A DNA stretch of 45,958 bases from Porticoccaceae bacterium (GTDB lineage: Bacteria > Pseudomonadota > Gammaproteobacteria > Pseudomonadales > Porticoccaceae). A model generated the notes under the pieces. That model worked only from the letters and a program-made list of their open reading frames with translations, did not search any database and was not told the origin of the DNA. How positions within the stretch are numbered: position 1 is the stretch's first letter; the number at the start of each line of letters is the position of its first letter. The stretch covers positions 3,288-49,245 of the forward strand of contig JARGOV010000009.1 in the NCBI GenBank assembly GCA_029212965.1, in the 5' to 3' direction. Made by a program: the position numbers and the translations under genes. Shown piece by piece: positions 19,423 through 27,786 of the stretch.

Positions 19423-21780
19423 CTATTTCAACAAGCCTTTAAACCAGTCAATAAACTGACCACCACGCCAGGAACGACAAGTAACGGATTCGACGGGTTC
19501 ACTACCCGCAGCAAAGGGGATAGATCTTGCGCCCTCACAACCCTCTTCGCTCAACAAGCCAAGTTGCGGATTGACCCAGTGATAAGTAATGTTTTCTGGG
19601 CGGGTAAAAGCTAGCGGTCTCACCTTCAAGCCAGCCATCAGTTCGCTCCAAAGTTGTAGCGCACCAGAGGATCCTGTAAAAGGCATTTTGCCATTGTCAT
19701 CACGACCAAGCCAAACAACGGCCAGATAGTCATCACCAAAGCCACTAAACCAACTGTCTCGCTGATCATTAGACGTACCTGTTTTACCGGCAACTGCAAT
19801 GTCATTATCCAAATAACGATAGACGCTACGGCCCGTGCCCTCGCGCATAACCACTTGCATGGCGTACTGCAGTAAGTGAATAGAGCCTTCATCAAAGCGT
19901 CTTTCCACACTGTAAGGGTAATTTTTCAGCGGCTGATTCTCTGCACTGTACACGCTATGAATCGATGCCAGCGGTGAATAAAAGCCACCAGCGGCGATAG
20001 TGTGATAAATGCTCGCCACATCAAAGGGGGACATCGACACCGCGCCCAATGTCAGGGCAGGCACCTGGGGCAATTGCCCCTCGTAGCCTAGGCGACGCAG
20101 AGTTTCAGCAATACGATCAAGCCCCAACGCCATACCTAAACGAGCGGTGGCCAAATTGTAGGATTGGCCCATAGCTTGATACAGCGGCACCTCGCCGTGA
20201 TTCTTTCGATCAAAATTCTGTGGGCGCCAGGTTTCACCGTGTTCTGCAGCAATAGCGATAGGCTCATCACTAATTGGGCTTATCAGGGTGTAGTCATTAG
20301 ATCGCTCAAGTGCCGTTAAATAGACCGCAGGCTTAACGGTTGAACCAATCGGTCGCCGTGCATCCAGCGCTCGATTAAAGCCCGCAAAACTTGCGCCCCG
20401 CCCGCCCGCCAACGCTAACACTTCGGCTGTACCCACTTTCACGACCAATGAAGCGGCCTCCACAGACTCACCCTGCAAATCTTTTTGCCGCTCCAGAGCC
20501 GGTAGTCTGGTGTTGATAACAGACTCTAACTGCCGCTGTATCTGGGGGTCAAAGTGAGTAAACACTCGCAAACCACCACTGCTTAAATCTTCCTCCCCAT
20601 AATCCTGGCGCAGCTGTCTCTTCACCAGATCGAGGTAGGCCGGAAAAGGGTTAGTGCGTGTGCCGGGGCGCACTGAAAGATCTAAGCCTTGCTGACTCGC
20701 TTTGCGCGCGACTGCATCGTTAATTAGACCTTGCTCTGCCAACTGACTGATGACCAGGTTCCGGCGCTGTAAAGCGCGCTCGCCGTTACGACGCGGGTCA
20801 TAATAGGAGGCCCCCTTCGCCATCGCTACCAGCAGCGCTATCTGATGCAGCTCCAACTCAGCCAGAGGCTGATTAAAATAATGTTGGCTGGCCATGCCAA
20901 AGCCGTGGATAGCCCGCTTGCCGGCCTGACCCAAATAAATTTCGTTAATATAAGCCTCAATGATTTCACCTTTGCTGTAGTGCTGCTCCAACATTAGCGC
21001 CATCACCGCCTCAAGGCCTTTGCGCAGTAGATTCCGATCTTGGCTGAGATATAGGTTCTTCACTAACTGCTGCGTAATAGTACTGCCACCCTGAATCGCG
21101 CTGCCCGGACGTAGGTTATTCACTAGCGCTCGACTTATACCGCGAATCGATATGCCGTAGTGCTGGTAGAAGTTGCGGTCCTCTACCGCAATCAGGCCTT
21201 CCAGCAGCATAGGTGGTAATTCTTCGAGACGTACCGGTAGGCGATCTTCGAGGTGAGTCGGGTAAATGCCACCAATGCGTAACGGCTCGAGACGCACCAG
21301 AGTCAGGGACTCACCTTTCAGCGTGCGCAAAAGAGCTAGCTGGGAACCCTGAAAGGTCAATGTAAATGTTTGCGCCGGCTTACTTTCATCCCAAAATTCA
21401 AAGGTCCGAGAGTGCACATCGATACGTGGCCCTTGAAGACGGTATTGTCCGGGCGCGTCCAACGTAGTAACGCGCCGATAACCCAGCTTCTTGAGTTCCC
21501 AGATAAGACCGTCGCGGGACAAATCTCGTCCCTCGTATAGTTCCAATGAACGGCTGTAAACGTGACTTGGTAACGACCATTTGTTGCCGGAAAAGCGTTG
21601 AGTCAAACGGTAATCCAGTACAACCAAAGCGACAAGACCAATGACTAGTAGCGCAAAAAGCCCTTTTATGACAAGCTTTTTTAGCACCACTGTTAACCCT
21701 CGGCGCTTGGTTTTCGTCAATTTTTTCCGAGTTTTACTGGTTTTTTTCTTAGCCAAAGCTCTTTTCCTACGAAATACCAT
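19423..21780 (-). CDS. mrcB: Penicillin-binding protein 1B (bifunctional peptidoglycan synthase)
   Basis: Class A PBP that polymerises lipid II into glycan strands and cross-links the peptides, in the periplasm and anchored in the inner membrane. It is 785 residues, near the PBP1b norm. Layout: a very basic cytoplasmic tail (residues 1-33), a membrane helix (GLFALLVIGLVALVVLDY), a UB2H-like region, glycosyltransferase GT51 with EDRNFYQHYG near 197 and GSTITQQLVKNLYL, then the transpeptidase with the catalytic serine in GSTVKPAVY near 477, SYN in GQSYNLATA, and KTGTS near 665. The downstream TPR lipoprotein is a likely activator. It is divergent from the adenosine-kinase-like gene. Confidence 0.96.
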   Translation of the reverse strand: MVFRRKRALAKKKTSKTRKKLTKTKRRGLTVVLKKLVIKGLFALLVIGLVALVVLDYRLTQRFSGNKWSLPSHVYSRSLELYEGRDLSRDGLIWELKKLGYRRVTTLDAPGQYRLQGPRIDVHSRTFEFWDESKPAQTFTLTFQGSQLALLRTLKGESLTLVRLEPLRIGGIYPTHLEDRLPVRLEELPPMLLEGLIAVEDRNFYQHYGISIRGISRALVNNLRPGSAIQGGSTITQQLVKNLYLSQDRNLLRKGLEAVMALMLEQHYSKGEIIEAYINEIYLGQAGKRAIHGFGMASQHYFNQPLAELELHQIALLVAMAKGASYYDPRRNGERALQRRNLVISQLAEQGLINDAVARKASQQGLDLSVRPGTRTNPFPAYLDLVKRQLRQDYGEEDLSSGGLRVFTHFDPQIQRQLESVINTRLPALERQKDLQGESVEAASLVVKVGTAEVLALAGGRGASFAGFNRALDARRPIGSTVKPAVYLTALERSNDYTLISPISDEPIAIAAEHGETWRPQNFDRKNHGEVPLYQAMGQSYNLATARLGMALGLDRIAETLRRLGYEGQLPQVPALTLGAVSMSPFDVASIYHTIAAGGFYSPLASIHSVYSAENQPLKNYPYSVERRFDEGSIHLLQYAMQVVMREGTGRSVYRYLDNDIAVAGKTGTSNDQRDSWFSGFGDDYLAVVWLGRDDNGKMPFTGSSGALQLWSELMAGLKVRPLAFTRPENITYHWVNPQLGLLSEEGCEGARSIPFAAGSEPVESVTCRSWRGGQFIDWFKGLLK

Positions 21781-21896
21781 AGAGCATCTCGAATCACCTT
21801 ATTTGTTGTTAAAATATCACCACGAACAGTCTACCTTCAGGCTGGGTAGCAAGCCATTTGATTATTGTGCGCAGCCAAAATTTACTGGAACCCTCT

Positions 21897-22889
21897 ATGA
21901 AAACAATTGATGTCTACGGCATAGGCGCAGCACTGGTCGATACCGAAATAGAAATTAGTGATGCAGAACTCACCACCTTAGGTATTGAAAAAGGCGTCAT
22001 GACTTTGGTCGATGAAACTCGCCAACTGGAATTAATCACCCATCTAAACGACCACCTGATGGTGGCTAAACGCGCCAGCGGCGGCTCGGCGGCCAACAGT
22101 ATTATGGCCGTTGCCAGTTTTGGCGGAAAAGCCTTTCAGTCCTGTAAAGTCGCGAATGATGACAACGGCCGCTTTTATTTAGACGACCTCACCTTGGCGG
22201 GTGTCAGCCACAACGGTGTCGAGCAACTGCCCGAAGGAACCACCGGCAAATGCCTAGTGCTGATAACCCCTGATGCCGAACGCACCATGAACACTTACCT
22301 CGGCATCAGCGAGACTATCTGCCGTAAAAATCTTAATCTTGCTGCCATCGCCAGCGCAAAGTATATCTACACTGAAGGCTATTTAGTGACTTCGCCAACC
22401 GGTAAAGAGGCCGCCATTGAATGTCGCAAACAAGCTGAGCAAGCAGGTACAAAAACAGCATTCAGCTTATCCGATCCAGGCATGGTTGAGTTCTTTCACG
22501 ACGGACTGCAAGAAATGATTGGTGAACGCGCCGATCTGTTGTTCTGCAACAGAGACGAAGCCTTTGGCTGGACCGGCACAAACACACTGAATGCCGCCAT
22601 CGAAGGTATGAAAAAAAGCGCCTCCACCTTTGCCATCACGCTAGGTGCAGAGGGCGCGGTAATTTATGACGGGGAAAGCACCCATCGTCTCGCACCTACT
22701 GCGGTAACAGCGGTTGATACGAATGGTGCCGGAGATATGTTTGCAGGAGCCTTCCTCTATGGCATTACCAACGGCATGGATTATCTACAAGCGGGCAAGT
22801 TAGCGAGTCTTGCCTCTGCCACCGTCGTCACGCAATTCGGGCCAAGGCTCCCTGTTGATCAACATCGCAGTTTGTTGGCGCAAATATAG
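21897..22889 (+). CDS. PfkB-family sugar/adenosine kinase (adenosine kinase-like)
   Basis: 330 residues from the ATG at 21897, which gives the typical start MKTIDVYGIGAALVDTEIEI; the frame also opens at 21858. Ribokinase/PfkB fold with RASGGSAANSIMAVASFGGK near 60-79, the substrate-side glycine motif, and VDTNGAGDMFAGAFLYG near 272-288, the anion hole and catalytic aspartate. Proteobacterial members with this N-terminus are usually annotated adenosine kinase. That would fit with AhcY, which releases adenosine, but the substrate is not proven. It is convergent with vfr, whose terminator sits between them. Confidence 0.82.
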   Translation: MKTIDVYGIGAALVDTEIEISDAELTTLGIEKGVMTLVDETRQLELITHLNDHLMVAKRASGGSAANSIMAVASFGGKAFQSCKVANDDNGRFYLDDLTLAGVSHNGVEQLPEGTTGKCLVLITPDAERTMNTYLGISETICRKNLNLAAIASAKYIYTEGYLVTSPTGKEAAIECRKQAEQAGTKTAFSLSDPGMVEFFHDGLQEMIGERADLLFCNRDEAFGWTGTNTLNAAIEGMKKSASTFAITLGAEGAVIYDGESTHRLAPTAVTAVDTNGAGDMFAGAFLYGITNGMDYLQAGKLASLASATVVTQFGPRLPVDQHRSLLAQI

Positions 22890-22897
22890 GCAGACAT

Positions 22898-22930
22898 AAA
22901 AAAGCGCCTTCTTTTATTAAGGAAGGCGCT
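22898..22930 (-). terminator. Intrinsic terminator of the vfr/crp gene
   Basis: Nine-base stem AGCGCCTTC (22903-22911) and GAAGGCGCT (22922-22930) with a ten-base loop. Read on the minus strand, the hairpin is followed by a run of Ts (As at 22898-22903). On the plus strand no T run follows, so it works for vfr rather than for the kinase gene. Confidence 0.8.
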
Positions 22931-22954
22931 ATAACCTAAAATAAAAACTGGTCG

Positions 22955-23602
22955 TTAACGCGTGCCGTGCACAACCATCGTTTTACCCTTCACCCACACC
23001 AGGTCCTGCTGCTCAAGCACCTTTAGAACCCGGCCTACCATTTCTCGCGAACAACCGACTATACGGCCAATTTCCTGACGGGTAATCTTGATTTGCATAC
23101 CATCGGGATGAGTCATGGCATCAGGCTCTTTACTCAAATCAAGTAATGTACGCGCTACGCGACCGGTGACATCAAGAAAGGCGAGATCACCCACTTTACG
23201 GGTAGTATCCCTCAAGCGCTGCGCCATTTGCATTGACACTGCGTAGAGAAAATCTGGATGGCTTTTGGTCAGCGCGTGAAAATTATCGTAACTGATTTCA
23301 GCAACATCACATTCATTTTTAGCCCGTATCCAGGCACTGCGGTCTTCCTGACCAAAGAGACCCATTTCACCAAAGAAGTCACCAGGGTTTAAGTAGGCGA
23401 CGATCATTTCACGACCATCGTCATCTTCAATTAATACCGTCACCGAACCATTAATAATGTAGTAGAGCGTATCGCTGCTATCGCCGGCATAAATCAAAGT
23501 GCTCTTTGCCGGATACCGACGCCGATGACAGTGACCAAGAAATTGCTCGAGATTGTCGATATGTGGGGTAATAGGTTTTAGACTCACAATTTCATGCTCC
23601 AT
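22955..23602 (-). CDS. vfr: cAMP receptor protein family regulator (CRP/Vfr)
   Basis: 215 residues. The N-terminal cyclic-nucleotide domain carries [22 protein letters not shown]-type residues (GEMGLFGQ and RSAWIRAK, near 77-94), which match the cAMP phosphate pocket of E. coli CRP and Pseudomonas Vfr (GELGLF, RSAWVRAK). A long dimer helix follows ([20 protein letters not shown]), then the C-terminal HTH with [20 protein letters not shown] near 173-192, holding the Arg and Glu that read the TGTGA half-site. It is therefore a true cAMP-type CRP rather than FNR. Divergent from the OsmC-family gene across 197 bp. I see no clear CRP box in that gap. Confidence 0.93.
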   Translation of the reverse strand: MEHEIVSLKPITPHIDNLEQFLGHCHRRRYPAKSTLIYAGDSSDTLYYIINGSVTVLIEDDDGREMIVAYLNPGDFFGEMGLFGQEDRSAWIRAKNECDVAEISYDNFHALTKSHPDFLYAVSMQMAQRLRDTTRKVGDLAFLDVTGRVARTLLDLSKEPDAMTHPDGMQIKITRQEIGRIVGCSREMVGRVLKVLEQQDLVWVKGKTMVVHGTR

Positions 23603-23799
23603 ACGGTTTTTATATTCTTAACTGTTAATCATCGCACTATAAGAATATTAATGTAAACCTTTGAACTGGTCGACATCTATAATGCGCACCATCACCTTGA
23701 ACAGATATTGAAGGTAAGATACCAGCCGCGTCGGCAACCCTAATTAATCCGATAAGTAGCAGGCAAGGCCTGCCTCGTCACAAACAAAGGAAGTAATCC

Positions 23800-24228
23800 A
23801 TGAAAGCTAAAGTCAAGTGGGTCGATAACGCGATGTTTCTGGGAGAGTCTGGCAGTGGTCACTCAGTCGTCATGGACGGTCCAGAATCCCTTGGTGGGCG
23901 GAATATGGGAATTCGCCCAATGGAAATGCTGTTAATTGGCATGGGGGGCTGTGCCAGTTTTGACGTAATGAGTATTTTGAAGAAAAGCCGCCAGAATGTC
24001 ACAAGCTGCCATGCTGAACTTGAAGCTGAACGCGCCGATGCCGTACCTGCCGTCTTTACAACAATCAATATACATTTTGCAGTTAAAGGGCGTGACCTGA
24101 AAGAAAAACAGGTCAGGCGAGCCGTTGAATTATCTGCTGAAAAATACTGCTCAGCATCAATAATGCTCAATAAGGCAGGGGTTAACATTAGCCACAGCTA
24201 CGAAATAGTCACCGAAGATAGCCAATAA
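23800..24228 (+). CDS. OsmC/Ohr family protein
   Basis: 142 residues; AAGGAAG lies eight bases before the ATG. OsmC-fold proteins are small cytosolic dimers that reduce organic hydroperoxides with two cysteines. The two expected cysteines are present: Cys51 in GMGGCASFDVMSIL and Cys117 in AEKYCSASIMLNKAG. A peroxidase or detoxification role is plausible but the substrate is unknown. The gene next to vfr in Pseudomonas is of the same family, so the pair is a conserved neighbourhood. A short GC palindrome (23759-23773) sits just before its ribosome site. Confidence 0.88.
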   Translation: MKAKVKWVDNAMFLGESGSGHSVVMDGPESLGGRNMGIRPMEMLLIGMGGCASFDVMSILKKSRQNVTSCHAELEAERADAVPAVFTTINIHFAVKGRDLKEKQVRRAVELSAEKYCSASIMLNKAGVNISHSYEIVTEDSQ

Positions 24229-24251
24229 GAATAAAATGTTTTATTTTAGAC

Positions 24252-24279
24252 AAAAAAAACGGGGAGCTTTCGCTCCCCG
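24252..24279 (-). terminator. Strong intrinsic terminator, minus-strand polarity
   Basis: Eight-base GC-rich stem CGGGGAGC (24260-24267) and GCTCCCCG (24272-24279) with a TTTC loop. On the minus strand it is followed directly by eight Ts (As at 24252-24259). On the plus strand GAAAAG follows instead of Ts, so it is poorly suited to ending the OsmC-family transcript. Confidence 0.8.
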
Positions 24280-24350
24280 AAAAGTATAAGACGGTGGGTT
24301 AAGAGAATGATCCGTTAGCAAGAGATCCTAGATCTCTGTTTACCAATAAT
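24252..24350 (-). ncRNA. Candidate small RNA ending at a strong intrinsic terminator
   Basis: On the minus strand a TATAGT -10-like element (24362-24357) could start a transcript near 24350. The RNA would contain a hairpin AGAGATC-TAG-GATCTCT (24337-24321), about 40 unpaired bases including ACGGA, then the terminator hairpin and eight Ts. No minus-strand protein gene lies upstream for at least 980 bp that this terminator could serve. The -35 region is poor and the 5' end is a guess. The alternative is an insulating terminator against antisense transcription. Confidence 0.38.
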
Positions 24351-24472
24351 GGGCAAACTATAACCAGATAGCGGGCATAAATAAAATGCATTATTTTTAT
24401 TTTTAAAATTACTAAAAGGAATGCCTTTAACTCTGCTTAGCCCAGCAAACAAGACTCGTATAAAATAAAAAG

Positions 24473-24533
24473 TATTGGTCAACGCATAATTTGAGATACA
24501 ATAAAAAACAATACCAATAACTCAAGTTTATGC
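24473..24533 (+). promoter_or_regulatory. Candidate promoter and interleaved inverted repeats of the LysR gene
   Basis: TTGGTC (24475-24480) and TACAAT (24497-24502), 16 bases apart, could be the promoter. Two inverted repeats interleave over it. TATTGGT (24473-24479) matches ACCAATA (24513-24519). GCATAATTTGAG (24484-24495) matches CTCAAGTTTATGC (24521-24533) with one mismatch and one bulge. The last arm ends one base before the ATG, where no Shine-Dalgarno sequence is seen. Autoregulator binding or an RNA structure controlling translation are both possible. Confidence 0.4.
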
Positions 24534-24534
24534 G

Positions 24535-25494
24535 ATGTCCCTCGATAACCTCTCCCGTGTTGATCTTAATCTACTAGTCGCCATGCAAGTCTTGCTTGAA
24601 GAGCGCAACGTCACCCGCTCGGCCGAACGTATGTTCATCACACAGCCCGCCATGAGTAAAACCTTACTCCGCTTACGTAACGCTTTCGATGACCCTCTGT
24701 TTACCCGAAGCGGGCGCGGCCTGGTACCCACACCACGGGCCCTCGAGATACAACGTCAACTACCCGAAATCCTCAACAGCGTCTCCCAGGTGCTGGAAAA
24801 AACCGAGTTTAACCCTGCAACACGCGAAACCTCACTTCATATCGTCGCTCCTGAGTTTATGGCTGTACAAACTGTGCCTGAACTCACCAAAATACTGCAG
24901 GAAGAGTCACCTGGCATCTCTCTCGCCCTATCAAATATTGATGACACTTATGAGCAAATGCTTGAGTCAGGTGAAATTGATTTTGCTCTTGAAGTTAAAA
25001 AACCCCTGCCTAAAGATTTTGTCATCACCCCACTGGGCAGCTTCCGTCCCGCAGTGTGGATGCGCAAAGGCCATCCGCTGTCTCAACACGATCCAACACT
25101 TGACGAAATGTTAGCCTACCCCTTCATTCAGTATTTTTTGCTCATTGCCGACAAGGTTTCCCCCAATACTGAAAGCCGCTTCGACCGCATGCTTCACGAA
25201 CTGGGCCGCAAACGCCACAAAGCGCTGACCACCGATCAGTTGATGACAGCACTCGACACACTGAACTCATCAGACTGTTTGATGATGGGCACCATGGACG
25301 ATTTGAAACAAGAGGGTGAGTATTATGAAATTGTACGTAAACCCTATCCCAAAGAAGTCGAGCACTACCCAGAAATACCCGCGGTTCTGGTACAGCATAG
25401 GCGCACAGTGAACTCACCCACCCACAACTGGGTCAAACAGAAAATTCTCTGTATTGTGCAAGGTTTACGGCAAGAACGCGGTATCGAGGAATAA
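24535..25494 (+). CDS. LysR-family transcriptional regulator
   Basis: 319 residues. The N-terminal winged helix-turn-helix is typical: VDLNLLVAMQVLLEERNVTR (9-28), then SAERMFITQPAMSKTLLRLR (30-49), DDPLFTRSGRGLVPTPRA. A linker helix and a two-lobed effector domain follow (HIVAPEF near 101 to the end). The inducer is unknown. Its leader carries interleaved inverted repeats that could be its own binding site. In Pseudomonas I recall speD between the osmC-type gene and coq7; here this regulator occupies that place. No divergent target gene is adjacent, so its regulon cannot be read from position. The coq7 gene is convergent, 28 bp away. Confidence 0.9.
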   Translation: MSLDNLSRVDLNLLVAMQVLLEERNVTRSAERMFITQPAMSKTLLRLRNAFDDPLFTRSGRGLVPTPRALEIQRQLPEILNSVSQVLEKTEFNPATRETSLHIVAPEFMAVQTVPELTKILQEESPGISLALSNIDDTYEQMLESGEIDFALEVKKPLPKDFVITPLGSFRPAVWMRKGHPLSQHDPTLDEMLAYPFIQYFLLIADKVSPNTESRFDRMLHELGRKRHKALTTDQLMTALDTLNSSDCLMMGTMDDLKQEGEYYEIVRKPYPKEVEHYPEIPAVLVQHRRTVNSPTHNWVKQKILCIVQGLRQERGIEE

Positions 25495-25522
25495 AATAAG
25501 CCACATTTAGCGACTGTGATAA

Positions 25523-26164
25523 CTAAAAGCGGCTACTGCTCTCGGTCATCGCCTTCGCTATCATACCCATAGCTGATTTCACTGGTCCCGGAAAGGGCAG
25601 CCCACCATTGCGCAGCGCGCTGACACCGTGGGCTTCTTCATCCTCAATCATCTGCTCAACAATAGCTCGGCTTTTACTGTCTGATGCCGGCAAATCATTC
25701 ATATGCCCCTTTAAGTGCTCGCAAACCTGTTCTTCCGTCGCAGCAACAAAACCCAGGCTCAAGCGATCACTAATCGCCCCGGCGCCAGCACCAATACCAA
25801 AGGATAAGCCATACCATAGGGGGTTGAGGGCACTGGTGTGACTACCCAATTCTTGAATCCGCTGCTCACACCAGGCCAGATGATCAACCTCTTCGTTTGC
25901 CGCCGCCTCCATATCAGCCTGAATACTCACTTTTTGTGCCGTTAAAGCCTGCCCTTGGTACAGCGCCTGAGCACAAATCTCTCCACTGTGATTAACCCGC
26001 ATCAATGCGGCAGACAAGCGCTTCTCGGCGGCAGTCAAACTAAGCTCCTCTTGCCGCGCCGCGGGTGAAGCCCGTCGGGCACGAGGTTTACTCACTAAAG
26101 TCCGTAGTGCAACATCAGCTTGCATCAACAATCGATCAAATCTAGAAAAGTGTCGCTCAGTCAT
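25523..26164 (-). CDS. coq7: Ubiquinone biosynthesis di-iron hydroxylase Coq7
   Basis: Hydroxylates 3-demethoxyubiquinol, the penultimate step of ubiquinone synthesis; membrane-associated. I start it at the ATG at 26164 ([13 protein letters not shown], 213 residues) because AGGTG lies eight bases upstream; an ATG immediately before and longer starts up to 26224 are in frame. Di-iron ligands are visible as pairs: [32 protein letters not shown] and [13 protein letters not shown] (ExxH motifs). Glycine-rich [20 protein letters not shown] lies between. It is divergent from the AAA ATPase gene, with about 100 bp between. Confidence 0.95.
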   Translation of the reverse strand: MTERHFSRFDRLLMQADVALRTLVSKPRARRASPAARQEELSLTAAEKRLSAALMRVNHSGEICAQALYQGQALTAQKVSIQADMEAAANEEVDHLAWCEQRIQELGSHTSALNPLWYGLSFGIGAGAGAISDRLSLGFVAATEEQVCEHLKGHMNDLPASDSKSRAIVEQMIEDEEAHGVSALRNGGLPFPGPVKSAMGMIAKAMTESSSRF

Positions 26165-26263
26165 CATTTTCACCTGTGGCTTTACCCAGTAGCTCGTAAT
26201 TGTAGCAAAATCGTGCCCGCACACGACAATAGACCAACGAGCTCGACCCCTGGAGATTGATTA

Positions 26264-27748
26264 ATGCATGATGCCCACGACCTCAACCTGGTGATTGAAG
26301 CCGGCATTCCACTGGTAGCACTAGAAACCTGGGACGAGCCTCGAGCCATCGACCTTTTGTTGCGCCTTGCCCGCCAACGAGATAGCAGCTTGTTTCAGTG
26401 GTCGGTCACGGACGGACTCAAGCGCGGCGGTTTCGGCCTGCAAATAGAGCAATCCGCTAAACACAGCAACCCCGAAGATATTCTCGATTACCTCAAACAC
26501 CGCGCCGAACCCGGCATCTATGCCCTGTGCGACTTCCACCCCTGGTTTGGTGATGAACACCCCAAACACACCCGACAGCTGAAGGACATCGCGCTGCGCC
26601 ACAACGGTGGCCCCATAACCATCGTACTCGTTAGCCATCAGCTAGACCTACCTCCTGAACTCAGTCGCCTCAGCGCTCGCTTTCAAATCTCGGCGCCCAA
26701 TCGCGATCAAATCCTGACCATCGTTCGCGAAGAAGCGAAAAAATGGGCCCGGGGTAAAGGCGGTCGCAAAGTTCGCGCCGATAATGCGACGCTGCAGCAA
26801 CTCGTCTCTAGTCTGCAAGGCTTAACCCACGCCGAGGTCAAACGTTTGTGTCGCAGTGCTATTGTCGATGATGGCGCCATTACCGATTCCGATTTACCGG
26901 CGCTGAATAAAGCTAAATTCGATTTGATGGGTATGGACGGCGTACTCAGCTATGAATACCAAACCGAAGCGCTGAACAACATCGGCGGCATGACCAACCT
27001 CAAACACTGGCTAAGTAAGCGTCATGAAGTCTTCAGGGGCAATCTTGACGGCATGGACACACCGAAGGGTATCCTGCTATTAGGCGTACAGGGTGGTGGC
27101 AAAAGTCTCGCCGCCCGCGCCGTTGCGGGCACCTGGCAAGTGCCCCTGTTAAAACTCGACATGGGGGCGCTATACAACAAATTTTATGGTGAAACCGAGC
27201 GCAATCTGCGTGAATCGCTACAATTAGCCGAGAGCATGTCCCCCTGTGTACTGTGGCTGGACGAAATCGAAAAAGGTATTAGCAGTGATAGTAATGACGG
27301 CGGCGTATCGGGACGCGTGCTGGCGACCCTGCTGACCTGGATGGCCGAACACAAAGGCCGGGTATTTCTGGTCGCCACCTCGAATGACATTACCCAACTA
27401 CCGCCAGAGCTCGTGCGTAAAGGGCGTTTCGATGAGCTGTTTTTTGTCGACCTGCCCAACGAGGAAGCGCGGCAGATGATCTTCACCATCCACCTGAAAA
27501 ACAGAGAACTCGAGCCCGAGGCCTTTGCACTTAATGAACTGGTTGAAGCTTCAGAACAGTTTTCCGGGGCGGAGATTGAACAGGCCATTGTTGCGGCACT
27601 TTACAGCGCCCTGGCCCAGGACACCTCCGTGACAACGGACTTGTTACTGCATGAAATTCACAAGACCAGTCCTCTAGCTATTGTCATGGCCGAGAAGCTA
27701 TCAGCACTGAGACATTGGGCTAAAGAACGGAAAGTGGTTCCCGCCTAA
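26264..27748 (+). CDS. AAA+ ATPase, Ycf46-like
   Basis: 494 residues. The N-terminal ~230 residues resemble the degenerate P-loop-like domain of cyanobacterial Ycf46 proteins (IPLVALETWDEPRAIDLLLR near 15-34; YALCDFHPWF near 86). The AAA domain is intact: Walker A GVQGGGKS at 274-281, Walker B VLWLDEIEKG near 328-337, sensor-1 VATSND, and an arginine finger in VRKGRFDELFFVDLP. It therefore should hydrolyse ATP, probably as a ring remodelling a protein partner. The partner is not known; cyanobacterial Ycf46 has been linked to carbon-use control. No transmembrane segment. Coq7 is divergent upstream, purD convergent downstream with 38 bp between. Confidence 0.88.
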   Translation: MHDAHDLNLVIEAGIPLVALETWDEPRAIDLLLRLARQRDSSLFQWSVTDGLKRGGFGLQIEQSAKHSNPEDILDYLKHRAEPGIYALCDFHPWFGDEHPKHTRQLKDIALRHNGGPITIVLVSHQLDLPPELSRLSARFQISAPNRDQILTIVREEAKKWARGKGGRKVRADNATLQQLVSSLQGLTHAEVKRLCRSAIVDDGAITDSDLPALNKAKFDLMGMDGVLSYEYQTEALNNIGGMTNLKHWLSKRHEVFRGNLDGMDTPKGILLLGVQGGGKSLAARAVAGTWQVPLLKLDMGALYNKFYGETERNLRESLQLAESMSPCVLWLDEIEKGISSDSNDGGVSGRVLATLLTWMAEHKGRVFLVATSNDITQLPPELVRKGRFDELFFVDLPNEEARQMIFTIHLKNRELEPEAFALNELVEASEQFSGAEIEQAIVAALYSALAQDTSVTTDLLLHEIHKTSPLAIVMAEKLSALRHWAKERKVVPA

Positions 27749-27786
27749 AGCCTATTTTGTCTAAAAATCCGCCAAGGGGCCGCCCT

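Larger units (their letters stand above)
24229..24534. other. AT-rich intergenic region between the OsmC-family gene and the LysR gene
   Basis: 306 bp without a protein gene. From left to right it holds a strong minus-strand terminator (24252-24279), a second short hairpin (24321-24337), a TATAGT element on the minus strand (24362-24357), a very AT-rich tract (24380-24420), and inverted repeats plus a candidate promoter in front of the LysR gene (24473-24533). Confidence 0.6.

Noticed and set aside
22898-22930. Terminator for the adenosine-kinase-like gene
   Set aside because: No T run follows on the plus strand; polarity fits vfr on the minus strand.
23759-23773. GCAGGC-AAG-GCCTGC hairpin before the OsmC-family gene
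   Set aside because: Short, no T run, and no known operator pattern; noted in the gene entry only.
23603-23799. CRP binding site in the vfr-osmC gap
   Set aside because: No TGTGA-N6-TCACA-like sequence could be found by eye.
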